DNA from: an uncultured Oscillospiraceae bacterium
Lineage (GTDB): Bacteria; Bacillota; Clostridia; Oscillospirales; Ruminococcaceae
NCBI GenBank assembly: GCA_910579175.1
Contig: CAJTTB010000027.1
Location: 411 to 20,200, forward strand
Length of the DNA: 19,790 nucleotides
Direction: 5' to 3'
Of this stretch, positions 6,630 to 12,985 are shown in pieces. The position numbers and the translations under genes were made by a program. Below the pieces are notes generated by a model. The model saw nothing but the letters and a program-made list of their open reading frames with translations. It did not search any database and was not told the origin of the DNA. Numbering within the stretch: position 1 is the stretch's first letter; the number at the start of each line of letters is the position of its first letter.

Positions 6630-7748
6630 ATGGCAAGTTTATCATTGAAAAGTATCTACAAAAAATATGCAGGGAATGTAGTTGCGGTTTCTGATTTCAA
6701 TCTTGAAATTGAGGATAAAGAATTTATTATTCTAGTAGGTCCATCTGGTTGTGGTAAATCTACCACTTTGCGTATGATCGCAGGCTTGGAAGAAATTTCT
6801 GAAGGTGAATTATATATTGGAGATAGACTTGTTAACGATGTAGCTCCAAAAGACCGTGATATTGCAATGGTATTCCAGAACTATGCTTTGTATCCTCATA
6901 TGACTGTATTTGATAATATGGCATTTGGTTTGAAATTGAGAAAAACTCCAAAAGAAGAAATCAAACGTCGTGTTGAAGAAGCTGGAAGAATTTTGGATAT
7001 TGCTCACTTGTTGGACAGAAAACCAAAAGCATTGTCTGGTGGACAGAGACAGCGTGTTGCTTTGGGTCGTGCTATCGTTCGTGAACCACAAGTATTCTTA
7101 CTAGACGAACCACTTTCCAACTTGGACGCAAAATTACGTGCACAGATGAGAACCGAGTTATCTAAATTACATATTCGTTTGGGTACTACTTTCATTTACG
7201 TAACCCATGACCAGACAGAAGCTATGACAATGGGTACTAGAATTGTTGTTATGAAAGATGGTTTCATTCAACAGGTTGACTCTCCAACAAACTTGTATGC
7301 AAAACCATGTAATACTTTCGTAGCAGGATTTATTGGTTCTCCACAGATGAACTTTATCGATGCAAAAATTACAGATAAAGGCGGCAAATTGGGATTGACT
7401 TTCGGAAATACAAAAGATTATTTCTTAGAACTTCCAGAAGCAAAAATCAATCCAACTGTAAAAGCTTCCGTTGGCAAAGCTGTTGTATTAGGTATTCGTC
7501 CAGAAGCATTGCATGATGAAGAAATGTTTATTTCTGCTGCTACAACTGGTGTTATTGACTGTGATGTTGATGTAACAGAAATGATGGGTGCAGAAACTTA
7601 TTTGTATTTGTCATTGGATGGTATTAACTTGACTGCTAGAGTTTCTCCTCGTTCTACTGCAAAACCAGGCGATAACATTAAAGTTGCATTTGATGTAAAT
7701 AGCATTCATATCTTTGATAAAGAAACTGAAAAAGCAATTTGTAATTAA
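6630..7748 (+). CDS. msmK: Sugar ABC transporter ATP-binding protein, MsmK/UgpC/MalK family
   Basis: This is the nucleotide-binding subunit that powers CUT1-type carbohydrate ABC importers at the inner face of the membrane. It shows Walker A GPSGCGKSTT (about residues 37-46), Q-loop VFQNYALYPHMT, signature LSGGQRQRVALGRA, Walker B VFLLDEPLSNLD and the H-loop THDQ. A C-terminal TOBE/MalK-type regulatory region of about 130 residues follows. At 372 residues it has the family length. AGGAGG precedes the ATG at the right spacing. No permease or binding-protein genes are adjacent, so it is probably a shared ATPase serving several sugar importers, as known for MsmK in streptococci and MsmX in Bacillus. 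Regular, favoured codons suggest high expression. A strong terminator follows, so it is probably monocistronic. Confidence 0.92.
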   Translation: MASLSLKSIYKKYAGNVVAVSDFNLEIEDKEFIILVGPSGCGKSTTLRMIAGLEEISEGELYIGDRLVNDVAPKDRDIAMVFQNYALYPHMTVFDNMAFGLKLRKTPKEEIKRRVEEAGRILDIAHLLDRKPKALSGGQRQRVALGRAIVREPQVFLLDEPLSNLDAKLRAQMRTELSKLHIRLGTTFIYVTHDQTEAMTMGTRIVVMKDGFIQQVDSPTNLYAKPCNTFVAGFIGSPQMNFIDAKITDKGGKLGLTFGNTKDYFLELPEAKINPTVKASVGKAVVLGIRPEALHDEEMFISAATTGVIDCDVDVTEMMGAETYLYLSLDGINLTARVSPRSTAKPGDNIKVAFDVNSIHIFDKETEKAICN

Positions 7749-7762
7749 TTATTCAAATATGA

Positions 7763-7795
7763 AAAAGCTGTTGCAATAGCAACAGCTTTTTTATT
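7763..7795 (+). terminator. Rho-independent terminator of the ABC ATPase gene
   Basis: A perfect 12-bp stem, AAAAGCTGTTGC / GCAACAGCTTTT, with an AATA loop is followed by a T run. It starts 14 bp after the stop codon. The A-rich left side means it may also work for minus-strand transcription. Confidence 0.92.
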
Positions 7796-7840
7796 TGTTT
7801 ATTTTAAAAATCCATAAGAGATTATGATGTAAATTATTCT

Positions 7841-7930
7841 AAATGTGTCTATAGGTATAAGGAATAAAAGGAATGTTTTTTTATTATTCTGTGAACCGTC
7901 AACGAAGTTGGTTATTTCATCATAAAAAAT
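7841..7930 (+). repeat. Diverged copy of the dispersed intergenic repeat
   Basis: The order AAATGTG, a short GTGTC-TATA-GGTAT hairpin with wobble pairs, AAGGAATAAAAGG, a T-run, then a second hairpin (CAAC-GAA-GTTG inside AACC...GGTT, 7894-7913) and TTTCATCATAAAAAAT parallels the copies at 1-215 and 16090-16200. Its hairpin sequence differs from theirs but stays paired. Confidence 0.6.
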
Positions 7931-7946
7931 TGATAAATTCAAGATT

Positions 7947-8011
7947 TTGTAACAATTTAAAAGTCTATTTATGTTACAATTTGTAACAAATACGGGTTGT
8001 AAAGGTTACAA
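7947..8011. promoter_or_regulatory. Cluster of GTTACAA/TTGTAAC operator-like half-sites
   Basis: Five half-sites occur within 65 bp: TTGTAAC (7947-7953), the 15-base palindrome GTTACAATTTGTAAC (7973-7987), and TTGTAA-AGG-TTACAA (7997-8011). The last two are inverted repeats with 1-nt and 3-nt spacers. One more GTTACAA is found at 9529-9535, upstream of ftsE. This looks like binding sites for a dimeric DNA-binding protein; the adjacent PucR-type regulator is a natural candidate but this is inference. Confidence 0.45.
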
Positions 8012-8088
8012 TTTGACATAAAAGATATTTTAAAACGAAAAATGTTTTACTTTTGTTAAAGAATTTATAGATTTTTTGATTTTTTTAA

Positions 8089-8127
8089 TGCAAGTGTCTT
8101 GCAAAAATCCATTTTTTTAGTTACAAT
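8089..8127 (+). promoter_or_regulatory. Candidate promoter overlapped by a palindrome
   Basis: TTGCAA (8099-8104, four of six to the -35 consensus) and TACAAT (8122-8127, five of six to -10) are separated by exactly 17 bp. The palindrome TGCAAG-TGT-CTTGCA (8089-8103) covers the -35 box, the position expected of a repressor operator. Predicted transcription would start near 8134. Confidence 0.5.
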
Positions 8128-8140
8128 AAAAATATCTGAA

Positions 8141-8264
8141 GATTGTTGATATTGGTTGGTAAATCATCTTTTAGATAGCGGATAAGGGTTGTCGTTTGCA
8201 AGTAAATCATAAAGATGAAAGCCTATCTATGATATCTAAATTTGTTCCTAACAATACAACAATC
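8141..8264 (+). ncRNA. Structured 5' leader candidate of the PucR-type regulator
   Basis: Just after the predicted start point, GATTGTTG (8141-8148) is perfectly complementary to CAACAATC (8257-8264). Nested inside are TAGATAG (8172-8178) and CTATCTA (8223-8229). CATCTT (8165-8170) can also pair with AAGATG (8212-8217), which crosses the TAGATAG stem and so would form a pseudoknot or an alternative fold. A further TACCAT/ATGGTA pair is at 8331-8360. I do not recognise a known riboswitch class. Confidence 0.35.
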
Positions 8265-8429
8265 AGGTATATAGTAGGTTCGGAATAGTCCAAGCTGATA
8301 TATTTAGCAACATTGTTCAAAAATTAATAATACCATTGAACTTTGTAAATCATGATGGTAAGCATAAAAAAGTTTGGCTACTGGTTACCGAGCAATTCAC
8401 TTTTATCATAAAGAAAAGGGGATTTTATT

Positions 8430-9515
8430 ATGTCAAATAGATTATTTCAAGGTGTTATGCATCAAATGCGTGATGCTATTAATCGTGTAATTGGTGTCGT
8501 AGATGAAACAGCAACCATTATTTCCTGTAGTGAACTTTCTAAAATTGGAATTACCAATGAATTTATTGCACTTGACCTATCAGATTCACACGAAACTTTT
8601 ATTCGTGATGGCTATACTTATAAGCCGTTTGGACCACATATCAAACCAGATTATGCAGTGTTTGTAGAAGGTGTAGATGAAGCTGCTGCAAAATATGCGC
8701 AGATTTTAGCAATTACGCTTTCTAGCATCAAACAGTATTATGATGAAAAATATGACCGCAATAACTTTGTAAAAAATGTGGTGTTAGACAATATTTTGCC
8801 AGGAGATATTTATATTAAGGCAAGAGAACTTCACTTTAATACAGATGTCAGCCGCGTAGCGTTGTTGATTCGCATTTTATCCGTCAATGATGTGTCTGCT
8901 TATGATGTCATTCAAAATTTATTCCCAGATAAACAAAAAGATTTTGTCTTTAGTATTAGTGAAAAAGATATTGTTTTAATCAAAGAGATTAAAGTGGGTA
9001 TTGAATCTAAAGATTTGGAAAAATTGGCACGTTCTATTGTGGATACGCTGAGCAGTGAATTTTATACCCGTGCCATTGTTGGAATTGGTACAAGCGTAAC
9101 TGGTATTAAGGACTTGGCAAAATCCTTTAAAGAAGCGCAAGTTGCATTAGAAGTTGGAAAGGTATTTGACAATGAGGAAAGTATTGTTTCTTATGATAAT
9201 TTGGGAATTGCTCGCTTAATTTATCAGTTGCCAACAACATTGTGTGAAACCTTTTTAAAGGAAGTATTTAAACAGGGTTCTATTGATTCTTTGGATCATG
9301 AAACACTCTTTACCATTCGTCGATTCTTTGAGAACAATTTGAATGTATCTGAAACTTCCAGAAAATTGTTTGTACATCGCAACACATTGGTATATCGTTT
9401 GGAAAAGATTAAAAAATTAACCGGATTAGATTTAAGAGAATTTGATCACGCCATTATCTTTAAAATCGCATTGATGGTCAAAAAGTACCTCACTTCTAAT
9501 CCAGTAAAATTGTAA
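8430..9515 (+). CDS. PucR/CdaR-family transcriptional regulator
   Basis: The protein is a DNA-binding regulator by its C-terminal PucR-type helix-turn-helix (about residues 297-356). This includes FFENNLNVSETSRKLFVHRN, then TLVYRLEKIKKLTGLDLR, then the HAIIFKIALMVKKYL helix typical of PucR, CdaR and related sugar-diacid or purine regulators. The first 290 residues have no catalytic motif I recognise; a degenerate GGDEF-like sensory middle domain (about 130-270) is usual in this family. Ligand and targets cannot be deduced. The ATG follows AAAAGGGGA. It stands alone between a long regulatory leader and ftsE, and operator-like GTTACAA sites on both sides suggest autoregulation or control of ftsEX. 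I give no gene symbol because assignment to cdaR itself is not supported. Confidence 0.8.
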   Translation: MSNRLFQGVMHQMRDAINRVIGVVDETATIISCSELSKIGITNEFIALDLSDSHETFIRDGYTYKPFGPHIKPDYAVFVEGVDEAAAKYAQILAITLSSIKQYYDEKYDRNNFVKNVVLDNILPGDIYIKARELHFNTDVSRVALLIRILSVNDVSAYDVIQNLFPDKQKDFVFSISEKDIVLIKEIKVGIESKDLEKLARSIVDTLSSEFYTRAIVGIGTSVTGIKDLAKSFKEAQVALEVGKVFDNEESIVSYDNLGIARLIYQLPTTLCETFLKEVFKQGSIDSLDHETLFTIRRFFENNLNVSETSRKLFVHRNTLVYRLEKIKKLTGLDLREFDHAIIFKIALMVKKYLTSNPVKL

Positions 9516-9537
9516 TTGTTGATTGCATGTTACAACA

Positions 9538-9638
9538 TTGGGATAACAAAATAATCCAACCGTGAGACACACGGAGTTTGCTCATCTAGATCTTTTATGT
9601 GGTCTAGATGAGAAGCGCCCTCTTTTGAGCATTAGCGC
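9538..9638 (+). ncRNA. Multi-hairpin leader upstream of ftsE
   Basis: Four stems lie in 101 bases: TTGGGAT/ATCCAA (9538-9559, one bulge); CCGTG-AGACA-CACGG (9560-9574); a 12-bp stem CTCATCTAGATC/GGTCTAGATGAG with an 8-nt loop (9581-9612, one T-G pair); and GCGC...GCGC enclosing CTC-TTTT-GAG (9615-9638). GCTCA (9580-9584) can alternatively pair with TGAGC (9626-9630), which would disrupt the long stem. No T-run follows the long stem, so it is not a standard terminator. The known riboswitch classes I compared do not fit. Confidence 0.4.
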
Positions 9639-9688
9639 AAGTGATGGGGGTATGTCACATATATGCGAAAATTCTAAGGGGCAGTGGT

Positions 9689-10375
9689 ATGATAGAATTA
9701 ATTGATGTTTCGTTAAAATATGATAATGAAACAGTCGCACTAGATGACATAAATTTGAAGATTGATGATGGGGAGTTTGTCTTTATTGTTGGTTCTTCTG
9801 GTGCTGGTAAAAGTTCAATTATCAAACTTTTGCTAAGAGAACGAAAATCGTCGTATGGAGTTGTTAAGGTCAATGGCTTTAATCTCAATAAGATGAAAAG
9901 TAGAAAAATTCCAGAATTTCGGCGCTCTTTGGGTGTCGTATTCCAAGATTTTAGATTGATACCAACATTAAATGTATTTGACAATGTTGCATTTAGTTTG
10001 CGGGTGACAAACGCATCTACCCGCTATATTCGAACAAGAGTTCCTTATATTTTAAATTTGATGGGATTGGAAGCCAAAGCCAAGAGATTTCCCCATGAAA
10101 TTTCTGGTGGTGAACAGCAGCGTGTTGCGCTTGCTAGAGCGTTGGTGAACGACCCTCCTTTGATTATTGCAGATGAACCGACTGGGAATGTTGACCCAGA
10201 ACTTTCTTATGAGATTGTAAATTTGTTGAAAGGTATCAATGAATGTGGAACAACCATTGTAATGGTAACACATGAACATGATATTGTGCGTCATTTTGGT
10301 GGCAGAACAATCAGTATCGAACATGGAAGAATCATGTTTGATGAAGTGATAGGAGGTCATCATGAAGGCGAATAG
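9689..10375 (+). CDS. ftsE: Cell-division ABC transporter ATP-binding protein FtsE
   Basis: FtsE is the cytoplasmic ATPase of the FtsEX complex, which couples ATP hydrolysis to activation of peptidoglycan hydrolases outside the membrane. Motifs are Walker A GSSGAGKS (residues 35-42), Q-loop VFQDFRLIP, signature ISGGEQQRVALARAL, Walker B LIIADEPTGNVDP and the H-loop THEHD. The frame is open upstream to an ATG at 9641, but AAGGGG at 9676-9681 with a 7-nt spacer selects the ATG at 9689. That start gives the family N-terminus MIELIDVSLKYDN and a normal 228 residues. It overlaps ftsX by 14 bp, so the two are translationally coupled. A structured leader precedes it. Confidence 0.95.
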   Translation: MIELIDVSLKYDNETVALDDINLKIDDGEFVFIVGSSGAGKSSIIKLLLRERKSSYGVVKVNGFNLNKMKSRKIPEFRRSLGVVFQDFRLIPTLNVFDNVAFSLRVTNASTRYIRTRVPYILNLMGLEAKAKRFPHEISGGEQQRVALARALVNDPPLIIADEPTGNVDPELSYEIVNLLKGINECGTTIVMVTHEHDIVRHFGGRTISIEHGRIMFDEVIGGHHEGE

Positions 10376-11354
10376 TTTTCGATATTTAACAAAACAGGGA
10401 ATTAAAAACTTATGGCTAAACCGAATGATGACATTGGCGTCAATAGGTGTGTTGACAGCATGCTTATTGATTGTTGGTTTGGCAATTATTTTAACACAGA
10501 ATATTGACAATATGGCACATTATGTAGAAGACCAAACAGAGTTTGTAGCCTTTATGTATCGTGAAAACGACTATATTCAAATACAGGTTGATGCAGGAGA
10601 GGAGCCCATTGTGGCGACTGCTGATACACCAGAAGGGCAAACACCTCAGTGGGATAGCTTTGTTCAAGAAGTGAAAAAGAAAATAGAGGCGATTCCAAAT
10701 GTGTCAAGTGTAGAATATATTTCAAAAGCACAGGGTTTAAACAATATGCGTTCTCAATTGGGAGAATATGCGTCCTTATTAGACGAATTGGAAGATGATA
10801 ATCCATTAAATGATTCTTTTACAATCCGTGTAGAGGATTTGACAAAGATAAAGGAAACAACAACACGTGTACAGAGTGTGAATGGAATACAATCCGTCAA
10901 TGCAGCAAATGATGTTGCGGAAACATTGACCTTTATCAGACAGATAGTCAATGCAGTTGGTGGAGCAATTATTTTGGCATTGGTCATTGTATCATTGGTC
11001 ATTATCGTCAATACCATTCGTGCAACTATTTTTGCTCGCAGAAAAGAAATTAATATTATGAAATTTGTAGGAGCTACCAATAGCTTCATTCGATTGCCCT
11101 TTATTGTAGAGGGAATTGTATTGGGACTATTATCCGCGGTGATAGCTTATTGTATTATTTGGGGTGCATATTCTTATATTTTGAATGCATTTTCAGAAGG
11201 TGGAATTGTACCGACTTTTATTGGTTCAGCATTTAAGAATATTATTCCATTTAAAGATGTTGCTTTAGATTTAGGTGTATTTTTTGGTGCATCTAGTATT
11301 GGGATTGGCGTACTTGGCAGTTTGATGAGTATTCGCAATCATATTAAAGTTTAG
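10362..11354 (+). CDS. ftsX: Cell-division permease-like protein FtsX
   Basis: FtsX is the membrane partner of FtsE. It carries an extracellular domain that engages murein hydrolase or its activator. The N-terminus RYLTKQGIKNLWLNRMMTLA precedes a first membrane segment (about residues 22-42). A large external loop of about 150 residues follows, then three C-terminal membrane segments (about 197-220, 245-270 and 300-325). Between the second and third is the FtsX-typical stretch RRKEINIMKFVGATNSFIR. The 330-residue length is slightly above the roughly 300 usual in Firmicutes; the region near residues 75-95 (EEPIVATADTPEGQTPQW) looks like a small loop insertion. AGGAGG lies inside the end of ftsE. 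The M23 hydrolase gene begins 15 bp downstream, the expected functional partner. Confidence 0.94.
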   Translation: MKANSFRYLTKQGIKNLWLNRMMTLASIGVLTACLLIVGLAIILTQNIDNMAHYVEDQTEFVAFMYRENDYIQIQVDAGEEPIVATADTPEGQTPQWDSFVQEVKKKIEAIPNVSSVEYISKAQGLNNMRSQLGEYASLLDELEDDNPLNDSFTIRVEDLTKIKETTTRVQSVNGIQSVNAANDVAETLTFIRQIVNAVGGAIILALVIVSLVIIVNTIRATIFARRKEINIMKFVGATNSFIRLPFIVEGIVLGLLSAVIAYCIIWGAYSYILNAFSEGGIVPTFIGSAFKNIIPFKDVALDLGVFFGASSIGIGVLGSLMSIRNHIKV

Positions 11355-11369
11355 GGGGAAATATGTCAA

Positions 11370-12836
11370 ATGCTTTCTGAAAGACCAAAACACAAATTAC
11401 ATAGAAGTATTTCAGTTTTATTGGCACTTATGGTTGGATTTGCTGCAATACCTTATGGGAATGTAGATGCGGCGACAAGTGCAACATTGAATAATTTGCA
11501 GAAAAATTTAAATGCTTTGCAGGCTAAACAAAAGGATATTGAAGCTAAAATTTCTGGTTTAGAATCTGATAAAGAGAATGAGCAAAAAAAATATGATGAG
11601 TATTTATTGGCGATTGAGAATGTAAAGTCTCAAATTGCAATTTATCAGCAACAGATTGATGCAATGAATCAGGAAATATCACAAAAGAATGCAGAGATTG
11701 AGCAAAAGAATGCGGAAATATCACAAAAGAATGCAGAGATTGAGCAAAAGAATACAGAAATTGAGCAGAAGAATCTAGAAATTGAACAAAAACAAGCAGA
11801 CATCAGTGAAAATTATGAAGAATTTAAAGAGCGTTTGTCTGCGATGTATATGGCTTCTGCTGGCAGTTCTAGTATGGGAGTATTGTTTGGTGCAGAAAGT
11901 TTTTCAGATTTTTTGACCCATGCAGAAGCAATTAAAAATATTTCTGAACGCGATAATCAAATTATGGATAATTTGATGGTGCAAAAAAGAGAATTACAGG
12001 ATTTAAAAACACAATTAGAAGAGAAAAAGACGGAAATTGAAGGTGTAAAATCTGAGATTGAAGCCAGAAAAATAGAAGTTGAAGGTAAAAAAGCAGAGAT
12101 TGAAAGTCAGAGAAATAATGTTGTAGCAGTACAATCACAAGAACAGACAAAAGAAGGCGAATTGAATAACTTAATTGAAAAGAGTGCCGCTGTTGTTGAG
12201 AATTTAGAGGCACAGCAAGCTGCATTGGATGAACAAAATGAAGAGTTAGATGCAGAGCGTGAAAAGGCAATTGCTGCGATTATAGCAGAACAAGAACGCA
12301 TTCGCTTAGAGGAAGAGGCAAGAAGAAAGGCAGAAGAAGAAGCAAGGAAAAAAGCAGAGCAAGAAGCTGCTGCCAATGGACAACCTTCTAATTCTAATAA
12401 TTCTACACAACAAAATAAGCCTTCTAATAATGTGACAATTGGTTCTGGATGGGTGTGGCCAACACCAACATATAGCTATGTATCTCAGTATTACAGCAGT
12501 GGTCATAAGGCTTTGGATATCGCCGCTGGAGCAGGTAATCCAATTTTGGCATCTCGTGGAGGAACTGTTGTATTTTCTGGATTTGGAAGTGCCGCCAATG
12601 GATTTAATCGATATGGCAATGTCATTTTGATCAGTCATGGAGATGGTTATTATTCCTTATATGCTCATTGTAGTGCACTGTATGTTTCCACTGGAGCGAG
12701 TGTTTCTCAAGGGCAAAAGATTGCAGCAGTCGGCAATACTGGACAATCCTTTGGCAATCATCTGCATTTTGAAATCCGTACAGGTGTACAAGGCACTCGT
12801 TTGAATCCTTCTAACTTTGTATCTGCACCACGTTAA
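11370..12836 (+). CDS. Secreted coiled-coil M23 murein hydrolase (EnvC/CwlO-like partner of FtsEX)
   Basis: This is a predicted secreted peptidoglycan endopeptidase or hydrolase activator. A signal peptide (about residues 10-35, basic HKLHR then a hydrophobic core ending near VDAA) is followed by a long coiled coil (about 38-335). The coil includes six near-identical heptads (102-143) and a break near 155-190. A Ser/Asn/Gln-rich linker (337-356) leads to a C-terminal M23 LytM domain (about 360-488). Zinc/catalytic residues are in place: GHKALD (His379, Asp383), YAH (His433) and NHLHFEIR (His464, His466). The coiled-coil plus LytM layout matches hydrolase partners gated by FtsEX, such as EnvC and, functionally, CwlO and PcsB. 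The preceding ftsX supports this. AGGGGGAA is 9 nt before the ATG. Confidence 0.9.
   Translation: MLSERPKHKLHRSISVLLALMVGFAAIPYGNVDAATSATLNNLQKNLNALQAKQKDIEAKISGLESDKENEQKKYDEYLLAIENVKSQIAIYQQQIDAMNQEISQKNAEIEQKNAEISQKNAEIEQKNTEIEQKNLEIEQKQADISENYEEFKERLSAMYMASAGSSSMGVLFGAESFSDFLTHAEAIKNISERDNQIMDNLMVQKRELQDLKTQLEEKKTEIEGVKSEIEARKIEVEGKKAEIESQRNNVVAVQSQEQTKEGELNNLIEKSAAVVENLEAQQAALDEQNEELDAEREKAIAAIIAEQERIRLEEEARRKAEEEARKKAEQEAAANGQPSNSNNSTQQNKPSNNVTIGSGWVWPTPTYSYVSQYYSSGHKALDIAAGAGNPILASRGGTVVFSGFGSAANGFNRYGNVILISHGDGYYSLYAHCSALYVSTGASVSQGQKIAAVGNTGQSFGNHLHFEIRTGVQGTRLNPSNFVSAPR
11673..11798 (+). repeat. Intragenic 42-bp tandem repeat encoding coiled-coil heptads
   Basis: A 42-bp unit beginning GAAATATCACAAAAGAATGC occurs twice in tandem almost unchanged and continues as degenerate 21-bp half-units. 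It encodes EISQKNA-EIEQKNA repeats, in perfect seven-residue register. Repeat number could change by slippage without breaking the frame, altering coil length. Confidence 0.85.
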
Positions 12837-12905
12837 TATTTGGAATGATAATAGATGAAAATGACCATAATAATACATAAAACAGAATGATGATAAAGTG
12901 ATGTT

Positions 12906-12945
12906 AGGATAACCGTTTCTAGTATTTAGAAGTGGTTATCCTTAT
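12906..12945 (+). terminator. Long hairpin between the M23 and S41 peptidase genes
   Basis: A 16-bp stem, AGGATAACCGTTTCTA / TAGAAGTGGTTATCCT with two G-T pairs, closes a GTATT loop. It is followed by only TTATTC rather than a real T-run, so it may be a weak terminator or an RNA-stability/processing element. It lies 70 bp after the M23 stop and 41 bp before the next ATG. Confidence 0.5.
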
Positions 12946-12985
12946 TCACTCGATTTCCATCAGTCATAGCTGAAAGGATGAATTT

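Larger units (their letters stand above)
7749..8429 (+). other. 681-bp gene-free regulatory region before the PucR-type regulator
   Basis: No open frame here looks like a gene. In order it contains the ATPase terminator (7763-7795), a diverged copy of the intergenic repeat (7841-7930), a cluster of GTTACAA/TTGTAAC half-sites (7947-8011), a palindrome and candidate promoter (8089-8127), and a leader of about 300 nt with nested complementary segments up to the ribosome site AAAAGGGGA before the ATG at 8430. Confidence 0.7.

Noticed and set aside
8012..8040. TTGACA at 8013 as a -35 box
   Set aside because: No acceptable -10 sequence lies 16-18 bp downstream; the pair at 8099/8122 is better.
8134..8429. 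Known riboswitch or T-box in the long leader
   Set aside because: No T-box sequence and none of the conserved cores I know (TPP, SAM, purine, c-di-GMP, ykkC, ZTP) could be found.
9581..9612. 12-bp stem as the terminator of the PucR-type gene
   Set aside because: It is followed by AAGCGCCC rather than a T-run, and lies within a series of other stems, so it was described as a structured leader.
11363..11380. Alternative ATG for the M23 hydrolase gene
   Set aside because: It is in another frame and stops after five codons; the ATG at 11370 gives the signal peptide.
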